Positions 52,042-61,692 of a stretch of DNA of 64,000 bases are shown here, piece after piece. The notes under the pieces are model-generated. The model saw only the letters and a program-made list of their open reading frames with translations. It made no database searches and was not told the origin of the DNA. Numbering within the stretch: the stretch's first letter is position 1; each line of letters starts with the position of its first letter. A program made the translations under genes and the position numbers. Source of the DNA: Palsa-89 sp963824345 (lineage in GTDB: Bacteria > Acidobacteriota > Terriglobia > Bryobacterales > Bryobacteraceae); contig CAWGOZ010000013.1 in the NCBI GenBank assembly GCA_963824345.1, positions 1-64,000 on the forward strand, given 5' to 3'.

Positions 52042-53211
52042 TCACTTCTCCGGCAGCGCCGCGACGCCCGGTAACTCGATCCCCGCCAGAAACTCCATCG
52101 ACGCGCCGCCGCCCGTGGAAATGTGCGAGATCTTATCCGCCACACCCGCCGACTTGATCGCCTTCTCCGAGTCGCCGCCACCGACCACCGAGACCGCGCC
52201 CGACGCCGCCACAGCCTTCGCCAGTGCCACCGTCCCGCGGTCAAAGGGCGGCTTTTCGAAAACTCCCATGGGACCGTTCCAGATAATCGTCTTCGCCTTC
52301 GCGATCACCGCCGAGTAAGTCGCCACCGTCGCCGGACCGATGTCCACTCCTATCTTTCCTTCGGGAACATTAGGCAGCACCTTGAACGGCGCGCCTTCCC
52401 TAAGCTCATCCACCACCACATGATCCGACGGCAGCAGGATCTTGTCACCGGAACGCGCCAGCAGTTCCTTCGCCAGATCCAGTTTGTCATCCTCCACTAG
52501 CGACTTACCCACCGGCTTACCTTGCGCCTTCAAAAACGTGTACGCCATCGCGCCGCCGATGAGCAACTCATCCACCACCTTCAGCAAATTCTCGATTACC
52601 TCAATCTTGTCGGAGACCTTTGCCCCGCCCAGAATTGCCACACACGGACGATCCGGATTTTTCGTCGCCTTCGTGAGATACTCGAATTCCTTGTCCATCA
52701 GCAGGCCCGACGCCGCTTCTCGAACGAACGGAATCATCCCCACCGTGGAGGCATGCGCCCGATGCGCCGATCCAAACGCATCGTTCACGTACACATCGCA
52801 CAACGCAGCCAATTGTTTCGAAAATCCTGGATCGTTTTTTTCTTCCTCCGAGTGAAAGCGCAGGTTCTCGAGCAGCAGAACTTGCCCCGCCCCCGGCCGC
52901 ATCTTCTCCACCTCCAGCCCCACGCAATCGGGCGCCATCGCAACCGGACGCCCCAACAACTGCGACAGCCGGACCGCCACCGGTTTCAGACTCATCTCCG
53001 GATTGGCCTTCCCCTTGGGCCGCCCCAGGTGACTCGCCAAAATCACCCCAGCGCCTTGCTCCAGCGCGTATTGAATGGTCGGGAGCGACGCCCGAATCCG
53101 TTTGTCGCTGGTAATTTCTTGCCCCCCCGGCGCCAACGGAACATTAAAATCCACTCGGATGAAAACCGTCTTACCGTTGAGCTTCAACTCCCGGACTGAA
53201 CGTTTCGCCAT
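52042..53211 (-). CDS. pgk: Phosphoglycerate kinase
   Basis: A 389-residue glycolytic enzyme. VFIRVDFNVPL, ASHLGRPKG, VNDAFGSAHRAHAST, AILGGAKVSDKI, IIWNGPMGVFEK and SVVGGGDSEKAIKSAG with a final HISTGGGASMEFLAG are all in place. It uses ATP to interconvert 3-phosphoglycerate and 1,3-bisphosphoglycerate. It lies 11 bp after glnA on the same strand. Confidence 0.97.
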   Translation of the reverse strand: MAKRSVRELKLNGKTVFIRVDFNVPLAPGGQEITSDKRIRASLPTIQYALEQGAGVILASHLGRPKGKANPEMSLKPVAVRLSQLLGRPVAMAPDCVGLEVEKMRPGAGQVLLLENLRFHSEEEKNDPGFSKQLAALCDVYVNDAFGSAHRAHASTVGMIPFVREAASGLLMDKEFEYLTKATKNPDRPCVAILGGAKVSDKIEVIENLLKVVDELLIGGAMAYTFLKAQGKPVGKSLVEDDKLDLAKELLARSGDKILLPSDHVVVDELREGAPFKVLPNVPEGKIGVDIGPATVATYSAVIAKAKTIIWNGPMGVFEKPPFDRGTVALAKAVAASGAVSVVGGGDSEKAIKSAGVADKISHISTGGGASMEFLAGIELPGVAALPEK

Positions 53212-53222
53212 ATGTCCCGCCG

Positions 53223-54632
53223 CTAAATGTCGTAATACAGCGCGAACTCGTAGGGATGCGGCCGCAACCGGATCGCGTCTGCTTCGTTTTTGCGCTTGTA
53301 CTCGATGTATGTCTCAATCAGATCTTCGCTAAAAACGTCGCCCTTCAGCAGGAACTCGTGATCCTCCGCCAGACAATCCAGCGCCTCTTCGAGCGAAGCC
53401 GGCATCGAAGGCACGCTCTCCATCTCTTCCGGCGACAGATCGTAGATGTCTTTGTCCAGCGGCTCTCCCGGATCCAGTTTGTTCAACACGCCGTCCAGTC
53501 CCGCCATCAGCATCGCCGCGAATGCCAGGTACGGATTCGCCGATGGATCGGGCGGCCGGAATTCCACGCGCTTGGCCTTCGGACTCGCCGAGTACATCGG
53601 TATGCGGCACGCAGCCGACCGGTTGCGCCGCGAGTACGCCAGATTCACCGGCGCTTCATAACCCGGCACCAGCCGTTTATAGCTGTTGGTGGTTGGCGCG
53701 ATAATCGCCGACAACGCGCGCGCATGTTTCAACAAGCCCCCGATGTAGTTCAATCCCATCGGGCTCAAGCCCGCATAACCGTCGCCGGCAAAAAGCGGCT
53801 TGCCCGCATTCCAAATGCTCTGATGCACGTGCATTCCGCTCCCGTTATCCCCGAACAATGGCTTGGGCATGAACGTCACCGTCTTGCCGTGCAGATTCGC
53901 CGTGTTGCGGACCACGTATTTGTACACCAGCATATTGTCCGCCGACTTCACCAGCGTGTCGAAGCGTTGATCGATCTCGCACTGCCCGCCGGTGGCCACT
54001 TCGTGGTGATGGCATTCAATATTCAATCCGCACTGGATCATCGTCTCCACCATCTGGCTGCGCAGCATTTGATAATGGTCCGTCGGCGGCACCGGAAAAT
54101 AGCCTTCCTTATAGCGCGGCCGGTAACCCAGATTGTCGCCCTCCTGCCCCGAGTTCCAACGCCCCTCCTCGGCATCGATGAAATAGAATCCCGAGTGCTG
54201 ATTCTGATCGAAGCGAATGTTGTCGAAAATGAAGAATTCCGCTTCCGCGCCGAAATAAGCCGTATCGCCGACGCCGGTGTTCTTCAGATACAGCTCGGCT
54301 TTGCGTGCGATCCACCGCGGATCCCGAACGTAGCTTTGCCGCGTAATCGGGTCGATCACTTCACACGTCATCACCAGCGTCGGAACCTCATAGAATGGGT
54401 CGCTGAACGCCGTGTTCGGATCCGGTATCAGCAGCATGTCGCTTTCGTTGATCGCGGCCCAGCCCCGAATGCTCGATCCGTCCATCCCAAAGCCCTCCTG
54501 GAAAGAATCTTCCGAAAGCTCCGTGATCGGATAGGACACGTGATGTTGCAAGCCAGGAATGTCACAGAACCGCAAATCGAGTTGCTTCAATCCATTTTTC
54601 TTGGCGTGCTCGAGAACTTCTTGAGGCGTCAT
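53223..54632 (-). CDS. glnA: Glutamine synthetase, type I
   Basis: A 469-residue GSI. Motifs: FGMDGSSIRGWAAINESDML, YFGAEAEFFIFDN, NIECHHHEVATGGQCEI, GSGMHVHQSIW, RLVPGYEAPVNLAYSRRNRSAACRIP, RVEFRPPDPSANPYLAFAAML. The tyrosine of DKDIYDLSPEE is in the position adenylylated in the beta subgroup, so adenylylation control is likely. ATG 54632 has CAGGAG upstream; the frame to 54758 is unsupported. It is divergent from the ABC importer genes. Confidence 0.97.
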   Translation of the reverse strand: MTPQEVLEHAKKNGLKQLDLRFCDIPGLQHHVSYPITELSEDSFQEGFGMDGSSIRGWAAINESDMLLIPDPNTAFSDPFYEVPTLVMTCEVIDPITRQSYVRDPRWIARKAELYLKNTGVGDTAYFGAEAEFFIFDNIRFDQNQHSGFYFIDAEEGRWNSGQEGDNLGYRPRYKEGYFPVPPTDHYQMLRSQMVETMIQCGLNIECHHHEVATGGQCEIDQRFDTLVKSADNMLVYKYVVRNTANLHGKTVTFMPKPLFGDNGSGMHVHQSIWNAGKPLFAGDGYAGLSPMGLNYIGGLLKHARALSAIIAPTTNSYKRLVPGYEAPVNLAYSRRNRSAACRIPMYSASPKAKRVEFRPPDPSANPYLAFAAMLMAGLDGVLNKLDPGEPLDKDIYDLSPEEMESVPSMPASLEEALDCLAEDHEFLLKGDVFSEDLIETYIEYKRKNEADAIRLRPHPYEFALYYDI

Positions 54633-54686
54633 GGCAGCTCCTGAAGTAGGGATTTGGAACCTTCTAACATACCGCATTACGATTCC

Positions 54687-56078
54687 ATGAACTTGGCGCA
54701 ACCGGCCTCGGCTGCGATAATAAGCAGCGTGCCGGAGCCACTGATCGAAGCGCGCCACGTAGAGAAATTCTACGACCAGCCGAGCGATAATCGAATCCAG
54801 GTTATCGCCCCATTAGATTTGGCCGTCTATCCCGGCGAGATCCTCACTTTGCTTGGACCCTCCGGCTCCGGCAAATCCACGCTGCTCAGGATTCTCACCG
54901 GTCTTGCTCCCGCGTCTGCCGGCCAGGTGCTGTGGCACGGCGCTCCAGTCAAAGGCCCTTGCGAGAACGTATCCATCGTATTCCAAAGCTTCGCGCTGTT
55001 TCCCTGGCTCACCGTGCTCGAAAATATCGAAGCGCCCTTGAAAGCCCGCGGCGTCTCGCCGGAAGGCCGATTCGCGAGAAGCCTCCGCATGGCCGACGCG
55101 GTCGGCCTGGACGGTTTTGAGAACGCCTATCCCAGGGAATTATCGGGCGGCATGAAACAGCGCGTTGGCTTCGCCCGGGCTTTGGTCGTGGAGCCCGAAG
55201 TGCTCTTCATGGATGAACCATTCTCGTCGCTGGATGTTCTAACCGCCGAGAACCTCCGCAGCGAATTGCTGGAGCTCTGGGAAGACAAAAAAATGCCCAC
55301 GCGAGCCGTCTTCATCGTCACGCACAACATCGAGGAAGCCGTCCTGCTGGGCGATCGCATTGTCGTTCTCGGCAAGAATCCGGGACGCATCCGAACGAAT
55401 TTCACCGTGGATCTCCCGCGCCCGCGCGATCGCAAGCATCCCCGCTTCACTCGAATCGTCGATTACATTTATCAGGTCCTGACGCAACCCGACACCGACC
55501 TCGCGCCGCCCGCATCCGGTCCTGCATCCGGCTTGTCACCTACGGACCGGCGTCCTCAATACCCCATGCTCCCGCACGCTCGCACTGGTGGCATCGCTGG
55601 CTTCCTGGAAATCCTCGCCGATCACAACGGCCGTGAGGATGTCTACCGCCTGGCCGATCTGCTGTCGTTTGAAATCGACGATCTTTTGCCCATCGTCGAA
55701 GGAGCCGCTCTCCTGGGATTCGTCAAGCTCACCGAGGGCGACGCCGAGATCACTCCCGCGGGCCTGGAGTTTGCACATGCCGACATTCTGCGCCAGAAGG
55801 AGCTTTTCCGCACCGCCGCCCTCGAACACGTCGCGCTGCTCAAGCAGATCAAAAGCGCGCTCGAATCCAAATCGGACCACACGCTTCCCGACGAGTTCTT
55901 CCACGACATTCTCGACGAGCACTTCAGCGAAGAAGAAACCGTGCGCCAGTTGGAAACCGCCATTAACTGGGGGCGCTATGCGGAACTGTTCGACCATGAC
56001 TCGGAGCGCAAGCGGTTCTTCATTCCCGAGGAAACGCCTGCCGATCCGTCCCCTGTGATGACCGGGTTCGAAACATGA
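54687..56078 (+). CDS. ABC-type ATPase with AAA-associated C-terminal domain
   Basis: A 463-residue protein. The N-terminal about 270 residues form a nitrate/sulfonate/taurine-type ATPase: LLGPSGSGKSTLLRILTG, LSGGMKQRVGFARAL, VLFMDEPFSSLD, IVTHNIEEAVLLGDRIVVLGKNPGRIR. The C-terminal about 170 residues (GIAGFLEILADHNGREDVYRLADLLSFEIDDLLPIVEGAALLGFV) are the extra domain found in some of these importers. ATG 54687 chosen; a TTG at 54654 is an alternative. The end overlaps the permease by ATGA. Confidence 0.9.
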   Translation: MNLAQPASAAIISSVPEPLIEARHVEKFYDQPSDNRIQVIAPLDLAVYPGEILTLLGPSGSGKSTLLRILTGLAPASAGQVLWHGAPVKGPCENVSIVFQSFALFPWLTVLENIEAPLKARGVSPEGRFARSLRMADAVGLDGFENAYPRELSGGMKQRVGFARALVVEPEVLFMDEPFSSLDVLTAENLRSELLELWEDKKMPTRAVFIVTHNIEEAVLLGDRIVVLGKNPGRIRTNFTVDLPRPRDRKHPRFTRIVDYIYQVLTQPDTDLAPPASGPASGLSPTDRRPQYPMLPHARTGGIAGFLEILADHNGREDVYRLADLLSFEIDDLLPIVEGAALLGFVKLTEGDAEITPAGLEFAHADILRQKELFRTAALEHVALLKQIKSALESKSDHTLPDEFFHDILDEHFSEEETVRQLETAINWGRYAELFDHDSERKRFFIPEETPADPSPVMTGFET

Positions 56079-57799
56079 CGCTGCACGGCCTGTCGCGCTC
56101 CGTGATCCGGGATCGGACCTGGAACTTCTTCATGGACGCGATCGTGTTCGCCAGCCTCTTCGCCATCGGCTACGCGGTCGTCTCGGTGGCCCGCTATTGG
56201 TTCAGCACGCCGGTGGCGGCCGTCGAAATCTCCCTTTCCCCAACCGCCATTCCGCGTTACGCCTTCTACTCGCTGGTGCGCATGATCGTCGCGTATCTGC
56301 TCAGCCTGCTCTTCGCGATCGCCTATGGCTACATCGCCGCCTACAATCGGCGGCTCGAGGCCGGCATGCTCGCGGTGCTCGACATCCTGCAGTCCATTCC
56401 GGTCTTGAGCTTCCTGCCCGGCGTGATGCTGGCCATGGTCTCGCTATTTCCATCCCGGCAGTTGGGCGTCGAGTTCGGATCCATCCTGCTCATCTTCACC
56501 GGCCAGGTCTGGAACATGGCCTTCAGCTTCTATGCGTCGCTCAAGGCCCTGCCGCGCGAATTAGTGGAAGCGTCGCGCGTCTACCGCTTCGGCGGAGTCC
56601 AGCGCTTTCTGCAACTGGAATTGCCGCAAGGCACCATCGGGTTGGTTTGGAACTCCATGGTCTCGGTCGCGGGCGGCTGGTTTTTCCTGATGGCTTGCGA
56701 AATGTTCGTGCTGGGCAAGCGCGACTTTCGCCTGCCCGGCCTCGGGTCCTATCTGCAGTCGGCCGCCAGCGCCGGCGACACCGCCGCAATCATCTGGGGC
56801 GTCGCCGCCATGATCGCAGTCATCGTATTAATAGACCAGTTGGTCTGGCGCCCCGCCATCGCCTGGTCCGACAAATTCAAACAGGAGCAAGTCGAAAGTT
56901 CCAGCGCGCACTCCTCGGCCGTCCTCAACCTGTTGCGCAAGTCGCCTTTGCTGGCTCGTCTTCGAGCGGGCGTGACGGCGCCACTCATGGAGCGCATTTA
57001 CAGCTCCTCCGCGCGCCACCCGGCAGAAGAGCAATCGGAGCTGTCGAACTGGCAGCGGGCATGGATGATTCTCGCGGGCATCCTTGCCCTGCTGGCCATT
57101 CTGTACGGTGTCCTTCAAGGACTGCTGCTGCTCAAAGGGATCACAAGGCCCGAATTCCTGACCACCTTGGAGAGCGCCGGCGCCACCTGGTTGCGCGTCA
57201 TTGCGGCGCTCGCCATCGCATCGGCTTGGACCATCCCCGCCGGCGTCGCCATCGGCTTCAACCCCCGCTTGGCGCGCATCGCGCAGCCTCTGGCGCAGAT
57301 CGCGGCATCAGTTCCAGCTACGGCGCTCTTCCCGGTTTTGCTGCTCGGCCTTATTAGCCTCGGCGGTGGACTCAATATCGGATCCATCCTGCTGATGTTG
57401 CTCGGCACGCAATGGTACATTTTGTTTAACGTGATCGCCGGCGCCATCGCGATTCCTTCCGAGTTCCGCGAAGTCGCCGACATTTTCCACTTCGGCCGCA
57501 TCGAGCGCTGGCGCACCGTGATTCTCCCCGCCATCTTTCCCTATCTCATCACCGGCCTCGTCACTGCTTCCGGCGGCGCATGGAACGCCAGCATCGTAGC
57601 CGAGTATTTCCACTTCAAGGGACAAGTGCTCTCCACTTTCGGACTCGGCGCCGAAATCAGCTCCGCCACCGATACCGGAAACTTCGCCCTGCTCTTGTTG
57701 TCCACCATCGTCATGGCCGTGCTGGTGGTTTCGGTGAACCGTCTGGTGTGGCGCCGGCTCTACCGTCGCGCCGAAACGCGCTATCGCATGGAAGCCTGA
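56075..57799 (+). CDS. ABC-type double permease (two fused membrane domains)
   Basis: A 574-residue protein containing two binding-protein-dependent permease domains. The first (about 60-270) has ELVEASRVYRFGGVQRFLQLELPQG and the second (about 360-570) EFREVADIFHFGRIERWRTVILPAIFPYLITGL, both EAA-type loops that contact the ATPase. A charged linker (about 275-330) joins them. Importers of this group handle sulfonates, nitrate or aromatic acids. It is co-translated with the ATPase. Relics of its last about 120 codons and last 10 codons occur at 59406 and 61663. Confidence 0.9.
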   Translation: MTLHGLSRSVIRDRTWNFFMDAIVFASLFAIGYAVVSVARYWFSTPVAAVEISLSPTAIPRYAFYSLVRMIVAYLLSLLFAIAYGYIAAYNRRLEAGMLAVLDILQSIPVLSFLPGVMLAMVSLFPSRQLGVEFGSILLIFTGQVWNMAFSFYASLKALPRELVEASRVYRFGGVQRFLQLELPQGTIGLVWNSMVSVAGGWFFLMACEMFVLGKRDFRLPGLGSYLQSAASAGDTAAIIWGVAAMIAVIVLIDQLVWRPAIAWSDKFKQEQVESSSAHSSAVLNLLRKSPLLARLRAGVTAPLMERIYSSSARHPAEEQSELSNWQRAWMILAGILALLAILYGVLQGLLLLKGITRPEFLTTLESAGATWLRVIAALAIASAWTIPAGVAIGFNPRLARIAQPLAQIAASVPATALFPVLLLGLISLGGGLNIGSILLMLLGTQWYILFNVIAGAIAIPSEFREVADIFHFGRIERWRTVILPAIFPYLITGLVTASGGAWNASIVAEYFHFKGQVLSTFGLGAEISSATDTGNFALLLLSTIVMAVLVVSVNRLVWRRLYRRAETRYRMEA

Positions 57800-57878
57800 A
57801 CGCGTTAGACAGGATTCCACCGCCCACCCGCCACATCACCGCATTGGCCGCTAAAGGCCTGTTATGCCGGCCCTGGCC

Positions 57879-59321
57879 TCAACTTTCTACTTCCAAAGTC
57901 ATTGCTGCGGGACGCATCGGTTGGGGCGTGCTCGCGTCAAGCGCCCGCCTGAGCATGCCCCCGAAGATCCAGATCAAGAGGCCGCCCGCGCTGGCGATCG
58001 CTGCATGCAGCAACCAGAACGACACAGGGTTCATTCGCTCGTAGAATCCCCCAAGCCAGCCGATAATGTTGTTTCCCAAAAACAGAGACACAAACGCGGT
58101 TCCCATCATGGTGGCGTTGACGCTGGCTGGGGCGGCTCGCGAGACAAGCGCCAACAACGTGGGCCAGTAGTAGAGGAAGGCCACGCCCATACCAGCGGCG
58201 CTCAGCGCCGGCCAAATTGGGAGGATGCGCGCGCCGTGGGCGGAAACGATCGCAGCCGCTAGCATGAGGTGGCTGGCCGCTGCGATCCATGCTCCGATAC
58301 CGATCTTGGCGAGCTCTCCGGGTTCACCTCGCCGCGCCGCCTGCTGCCGCCAAAGCCAGAAGAGCACCGGGAGCGCCACAATGGCCACTAGCGAATCAAT
58401 GGACTGAAACCACGGTACCGGGATGGTAAAGCTCCCGACGCGGAGATCGACATGATCCTGAAGCCAGATCTTGAAGACGTTGTATAGCTGGTAGTAACTG
58501 ATCGATTGGAATACAGTGATGAGAATGACAACAATCAGTGCGCCGATAATGCGCCAATCGGTTGAGGTGAGCCGTTCGCTTTGGTGCCCGCGTCGAGCCA
58601 CTCTCTTTGGCAGATGGCGATAGCCCATGAGGTAAGTTGCAACGGCGGGGAGCATGACGACTGCAGCTATCCCGATGCCATAACGCCAGCCGTAGTACTG
58701 AGCCAGGAACCCGCAAACGAGCGGCCCAAAAAGGGCGCCCAGGTTAATCGCCGTGCTGAAAATAGCAAACCCTCTGGTTCTGTGCGCCTCGTCTTGATAC
58801 AAGCCGCCTACCTGGCTCGAAATGTTCCCTTTGAAAAAGCCGGAGCCAATTACGAGCAGCAACAAGCCCACCAGGAATGTCCGCTCAAGTGTCATTGCAA
58901 TATAGCCGCCGCTCAAACACAGCGCGCCAATGACCACCGCGTTGCGCTGTCCGATCCAGCGGTCGCCGACCATGCCGCCCAACACCGGTGTGAAGTAGAC
59001 GAAACCCGTATAGAGCCCGAAAATCAGTGAAGCCAACGCGACAGGCTGAAGTGGACCAGTGATGGTCTCAGCGGCCCTACGAAAACCAGCGAAACCAGCG
59101 ATGTTCTCGACGTGCCCAGGCAGCAATAACTGGTTAACCATGTAGAGAACCAATAGCGCCATCATCCCGTAGAAGGAAAAGCGCTCCCAAACCTCTGTGA
59201 AAGCAAGAAAGAACAGTCCTTTGGGATGGCTGAACGATCGCTCGGCTACTCGGGAAAGCTCGTGAGATTTTACGATAATGCGCCACCTCCGGAAGAGCCA
59301 TTCTACCTCGCTTGCGGCCAC
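57879..59321 (-). CDS. POT-family (proton-coupled peptide) transporter
   Basis: About 480 residues, 12-14 segments. SHPKGLFFLAFTEVWERFSFYGMMALLVLYM is the typical POT start including the E-x-x-E-R motif, GSGFFKGNISSQVGGLY contains the second POT signature, and GYRYG-type sequences follow. It probably imports di- and tripeptides with protons. The start is uncertain: GTG 59321 adds about 20 residues before the usual N-terminus. The gene lies between the intact and decayed copies of the permease 3' end, on the opposite strand. Confidence 0.88.
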   Translation of the reverse strand: MAASEVEWLFRRWRIIVKSHELSRVAERSFSHPKGLFFLAFTEVWERFSFYGMMALLVLYMVNQLLLPGHVENIAGFAGFRRAAETITGPLQPVALASLIFGLYTGFVYFTPVLGGMVGDRWIGQRNAVVIGALCLSGGYIAMTLERTFLVGLLLLVIGSGFFKGNISSQVGGLYQDEAHRTRGFAIFSTAINLGALFGPLVCGFLAQYYGWRYGIGIAAVVMLPAVATYLMGYRHLPKRVARRGHQSERLTSTDWRIIGALIVVILITVFQSISYYQLYNVFKIWLQDHVDLRVGSFTIPVPWFQSIDSLVAIVALPVLFWLWRQQAARRGEPGELAKIGIGAWIAAASHLMLAAAIVSAHGARILPIWPALSAAGMGVAFLYYWPTLLALVSRAAPASVNATMMGTAFVSLFLGNNIIGWLGGFYERMNPVSFWLLHAAIASAGGLLIWIFGGMLRRALDASTPQPMRPAAMTLEVES

Positions 59322-59405
59322 CGAATTACTCCCGCATCATGCATGTCGTGCGTGCGTCGGATTGCGGATTGTACAATCACCCACCCCACCCGCGCGGTTG
59401 CTCGG

Positions 59406-59768
59406 CGGCGCCATCGCGATTCCTTCCGAGTTCCGCGAAGTTGCCGACATTTTCCACTTGGGCCGCATCGAGCGCTGGCGCAACGTCATTCTCCCCGCCA
59501 TCTTTCCCTATCTCATCACCGGCCTGGTGAAAGCTTCCGGCGGCGCTTGGAATGCGAGCATCGTAGCCGAGGTATTTCCATTTCAAGGGACAAGTGCTTT
59601 CCACTTTCGGACGCGGCGGCCGAAACCAGCTCCGCAACGGATACGGGAAACGTCGCCCCGCTCCTGTTGTCCACCGTCGTCATGGCCGTGCTAGTAGTTT
59701 CGGCGAACCGCCTGGTGTGGCGTCCCCTCTACCGGCGAGCCGAAACGCGCTACCGTATGGAAGCCTGA
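59406..59768 (+). pseudogene. Decayed duplicate of the ABC permease 3' end
   Basis: This stretch closely matches 57445-57799 (GAIAIPSEFREVADIFHLGRIERW through YRRAETRYRMEA and its stop). An extra G at about 59571-59572 shifts the frame, and the ggcggcc section has a further change; the two halves are therefore in different frames. No start or upstream part of the permease is present. Confidence 0.9.
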
Positions 59769-59877
59769 CCTCGAGTTACGCGCTGCCACGGGAGCGGGGA
59801 AGAACAGAGTCGTAGCGTAATACAGGACACGTATTTTCGGTGAAACAAGTCCATTAGAAACGTTTTATAATCCAACA

Positions 59878-60858
59878 GTGCCCTTTTGCGGTAAATGCGG
59901 TAATGGACTCGAGCACGATGACCGTTTCTGCGGGAATTGCGGACAAGTAGCCACAAGTGCGGGCGCCAATCCTACTGATATCGACATTCCTAACGCCCCA
60001 CCCCTTGAAAGCACGTTACCTACGCTCCTGACGTATGGGCGACGTCCACGGATCGGATGGAAGATCTCGATTTCGAGCGGGGCCTTTCTAATTCTCGAAT
60101 GGATCCACAAGACCGAGGAGTTCGGGCCAGGGTGGCTGCCTCTCCTCGCGGCCCTAGGCGTGTTGATCTGGTTGTACATGCTCGACAAGGCAGAGGAGGT
60201 CGTCAAGGACTGGCAGGAAGAACGTCGCGAGAAATTCTGGGACGCGCTATCCGGCACCTACGAGATCACGAGAAGCCTCAGCACCATGCCGTCAAAACAA
60301 GAGCTTTCGAGCTTAATTGACGGAATCCAAGGAACGGTTTCGAGCATTTTCCCCCGTGACCTGGGGTTCCAGACAGAGCGTAAGCTGCATGGCAGAGAGG
60401 TCGACGTTTCCACCAACAATTGGTGCCACTGTAAGTTTTTCGTGGACGTGGAAGCGACTCCGTCTCGAGCCTACAAACTCGATATCGGCGACACGCAATC
60501 ATTTCGCGTAAGCGTATCCGCGACCCGATCATCTCCCCTATACAGGCAACTCCTGGTGCTTGCTCTGGCTGTCGCCGCGTGTTTGTGCATTTAGTACCTA
60601 GCTGGCGCGGACGAAGGCCTCGATCCCCTTAAGGACCGGCAATTCATCCTCCTCATTGCGTCTGTCGTGTGGCTGCTCTCTCTTTTGGTCGGCCTGATAG
60701 CGCGATCAAAGGCACTAAACACTGCAGACAAACTCTTCCCAACAAAAAGCCTTCGCGAGATTATCGCCAAGTGCGACCAGTTAATCATTCGTCACCTCCA
60801 CTCCTCAATGACCTCGGTCGAGCCGAAGGAGTCCCGAGTTGGGCGCTCTGCTCTATGA
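59878..60858 (+). pseudogene. Zinc-ribbon membrane protein interrupted by in-frame TAG
   Basis: GTG 59878 opens a frame with an N-terminal zinc ribbon (FCGKCGNGLEHDDRFCGNCGQ) and two central membrane segments (about 55-105). The TAG at 60592-60594 stops it after 238 residues in the middle of a third hydrophobic segment. The same frame continues without further stops to 60858 (YLAGADEGLDPLKDRQFILL, VVWLLSLLVGLIARSK, then a soluble tail), giving a fourth membrane segment. A single nonsense change is the simplest reading. The family is not recognised; the first part may still be made. Confidence 0.7.
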
Positions 60859-61047
60859 GCGCGGGTCGTCGCGCTGTCGCGGCTTCGCCGCGAGCCGTCC
60901 GGCCTTTAAACATCCACCCTGCGGAACCCCGATCCTCCACAATCACGCCACTCCCTCACCAATCTCCCGCTCCCACCCAACAACTTCCGCCGCCCCGCCC
61001 GCAAAAACGTCATCCGCCCATGCTAAAACCGCACCGGAGGTTCCCCT

Positions 61048-61680
61048 ATGACAAACCCGATCCCAGCGCCGATCAGTAGCCGACAACCAACAACTAAGAA
61101 CCAATCACTAGCCGAAGACCAAGCTGCCTACGACGCACATCGCCGCCAGTTCTTCGACGAATACAAACCCGCCACTCCCACCGAAACCCAGCTCACCCAG
61201 GAACTCGCCGACACCGCCTGGCGCATCAACCGCATCCCCGCGCTCGAAGCCGCCCTCCTCGACCGCGCCGCCAACCCGCCCACCGAGCAAGATCGCATCA
61301 ACTTCGACATCGTCGACGCCCACCGCGCCCTCGCCACCCTCGGCATGCACTATCAGCGCCTCTCCCGCCAGTTCCAAAAGGCCGTGGTCTGCCTCCGCGA
61401 AATCCAATCCGAGCGCCTCGAGCGCCAGCGTCGAGACCTCAAGGACGCCGCGGCCCTCCTGGAACTCCATAAACAAAAACGAGTTCCATGGGAACCCTCC
61501 GATCATGGGTTCGTTTTTTCACGAGACCAGGTCGAAGCTTTCTCCCAACGTCTGCAGCGTCTCAACGAGTCGCGCCAGATCGAACATATAAGGTTCTACA
61601 TGCAGCCGCCCTCCCCACGCCGCGACGCCCACGCCGCCAGCGCCGCTTTCACAACCGCGACTGGCCGAAACGCACTATAG
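61048..61680 (+). CDS. Solibacter-type paralogous family protein, unknown function
   Basis: A 210-residue soluble protein. AEDQAAYDAHRRQFFDEYKPATPTETQLTQELADTAWRINRIPALEAALL, FDIVDAHRALATLGMHYQRLSRQFQKA and the end GFVFSRDQVEAF resemble a large paralogous family known in Solibacter-type genomes, with a coiled-coil character. I cannot assign a function. It lies between the broken zinc-ribbon gene and the third permease relic, in a patch of apparent rearrangement. Confidence 0.7.
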   Translation: MTNPIPAPISSRQPTTKNQSLAEDQAAYDAHRRQFFDEYKPATPTETQLTQELADTAWRINRIPALEAALLDRAANPPTEQDRINFDIVDAHRALATLGMHYQRLSRQFQKAVVCLREIQSERLERQRRDLKDAAALLELHKQKRVPWEPSDHGFVFSRDQVEAFSQRLQRLNESRQIEHIRFYMQPPSPRRDAHAASAAFTTATGRNAL

Positions 61681-61692
61681 AATGGAAGCTTG
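61663..61692 (+). repeat. Short third copy of the permease 3' end
   Basis: GCCGAAACGC, then CTAT, then ATGGAAGC-TG align with the end of the intact permease (57770-57799) at 25 of 29 positions. The relic ends exactly at the TTG start of the next gene, as if the intact permease once ran into it. Confidence 0.75.

Noticed and set aside
57800..59405. POT transporter segment as an insertion element or transposon
   Set aside because: No transposase and no terminal inverted repeats; the flanking similarity is direct copies of the permease end, better explained by duplication.
60859..61047. Possible coding extension upstream of the Solibacter-type family protein
   Set aside because: Sequence is proline/arginine-rich low complexity without a ribosome site or family resemblance; ATG 61048 fits best.
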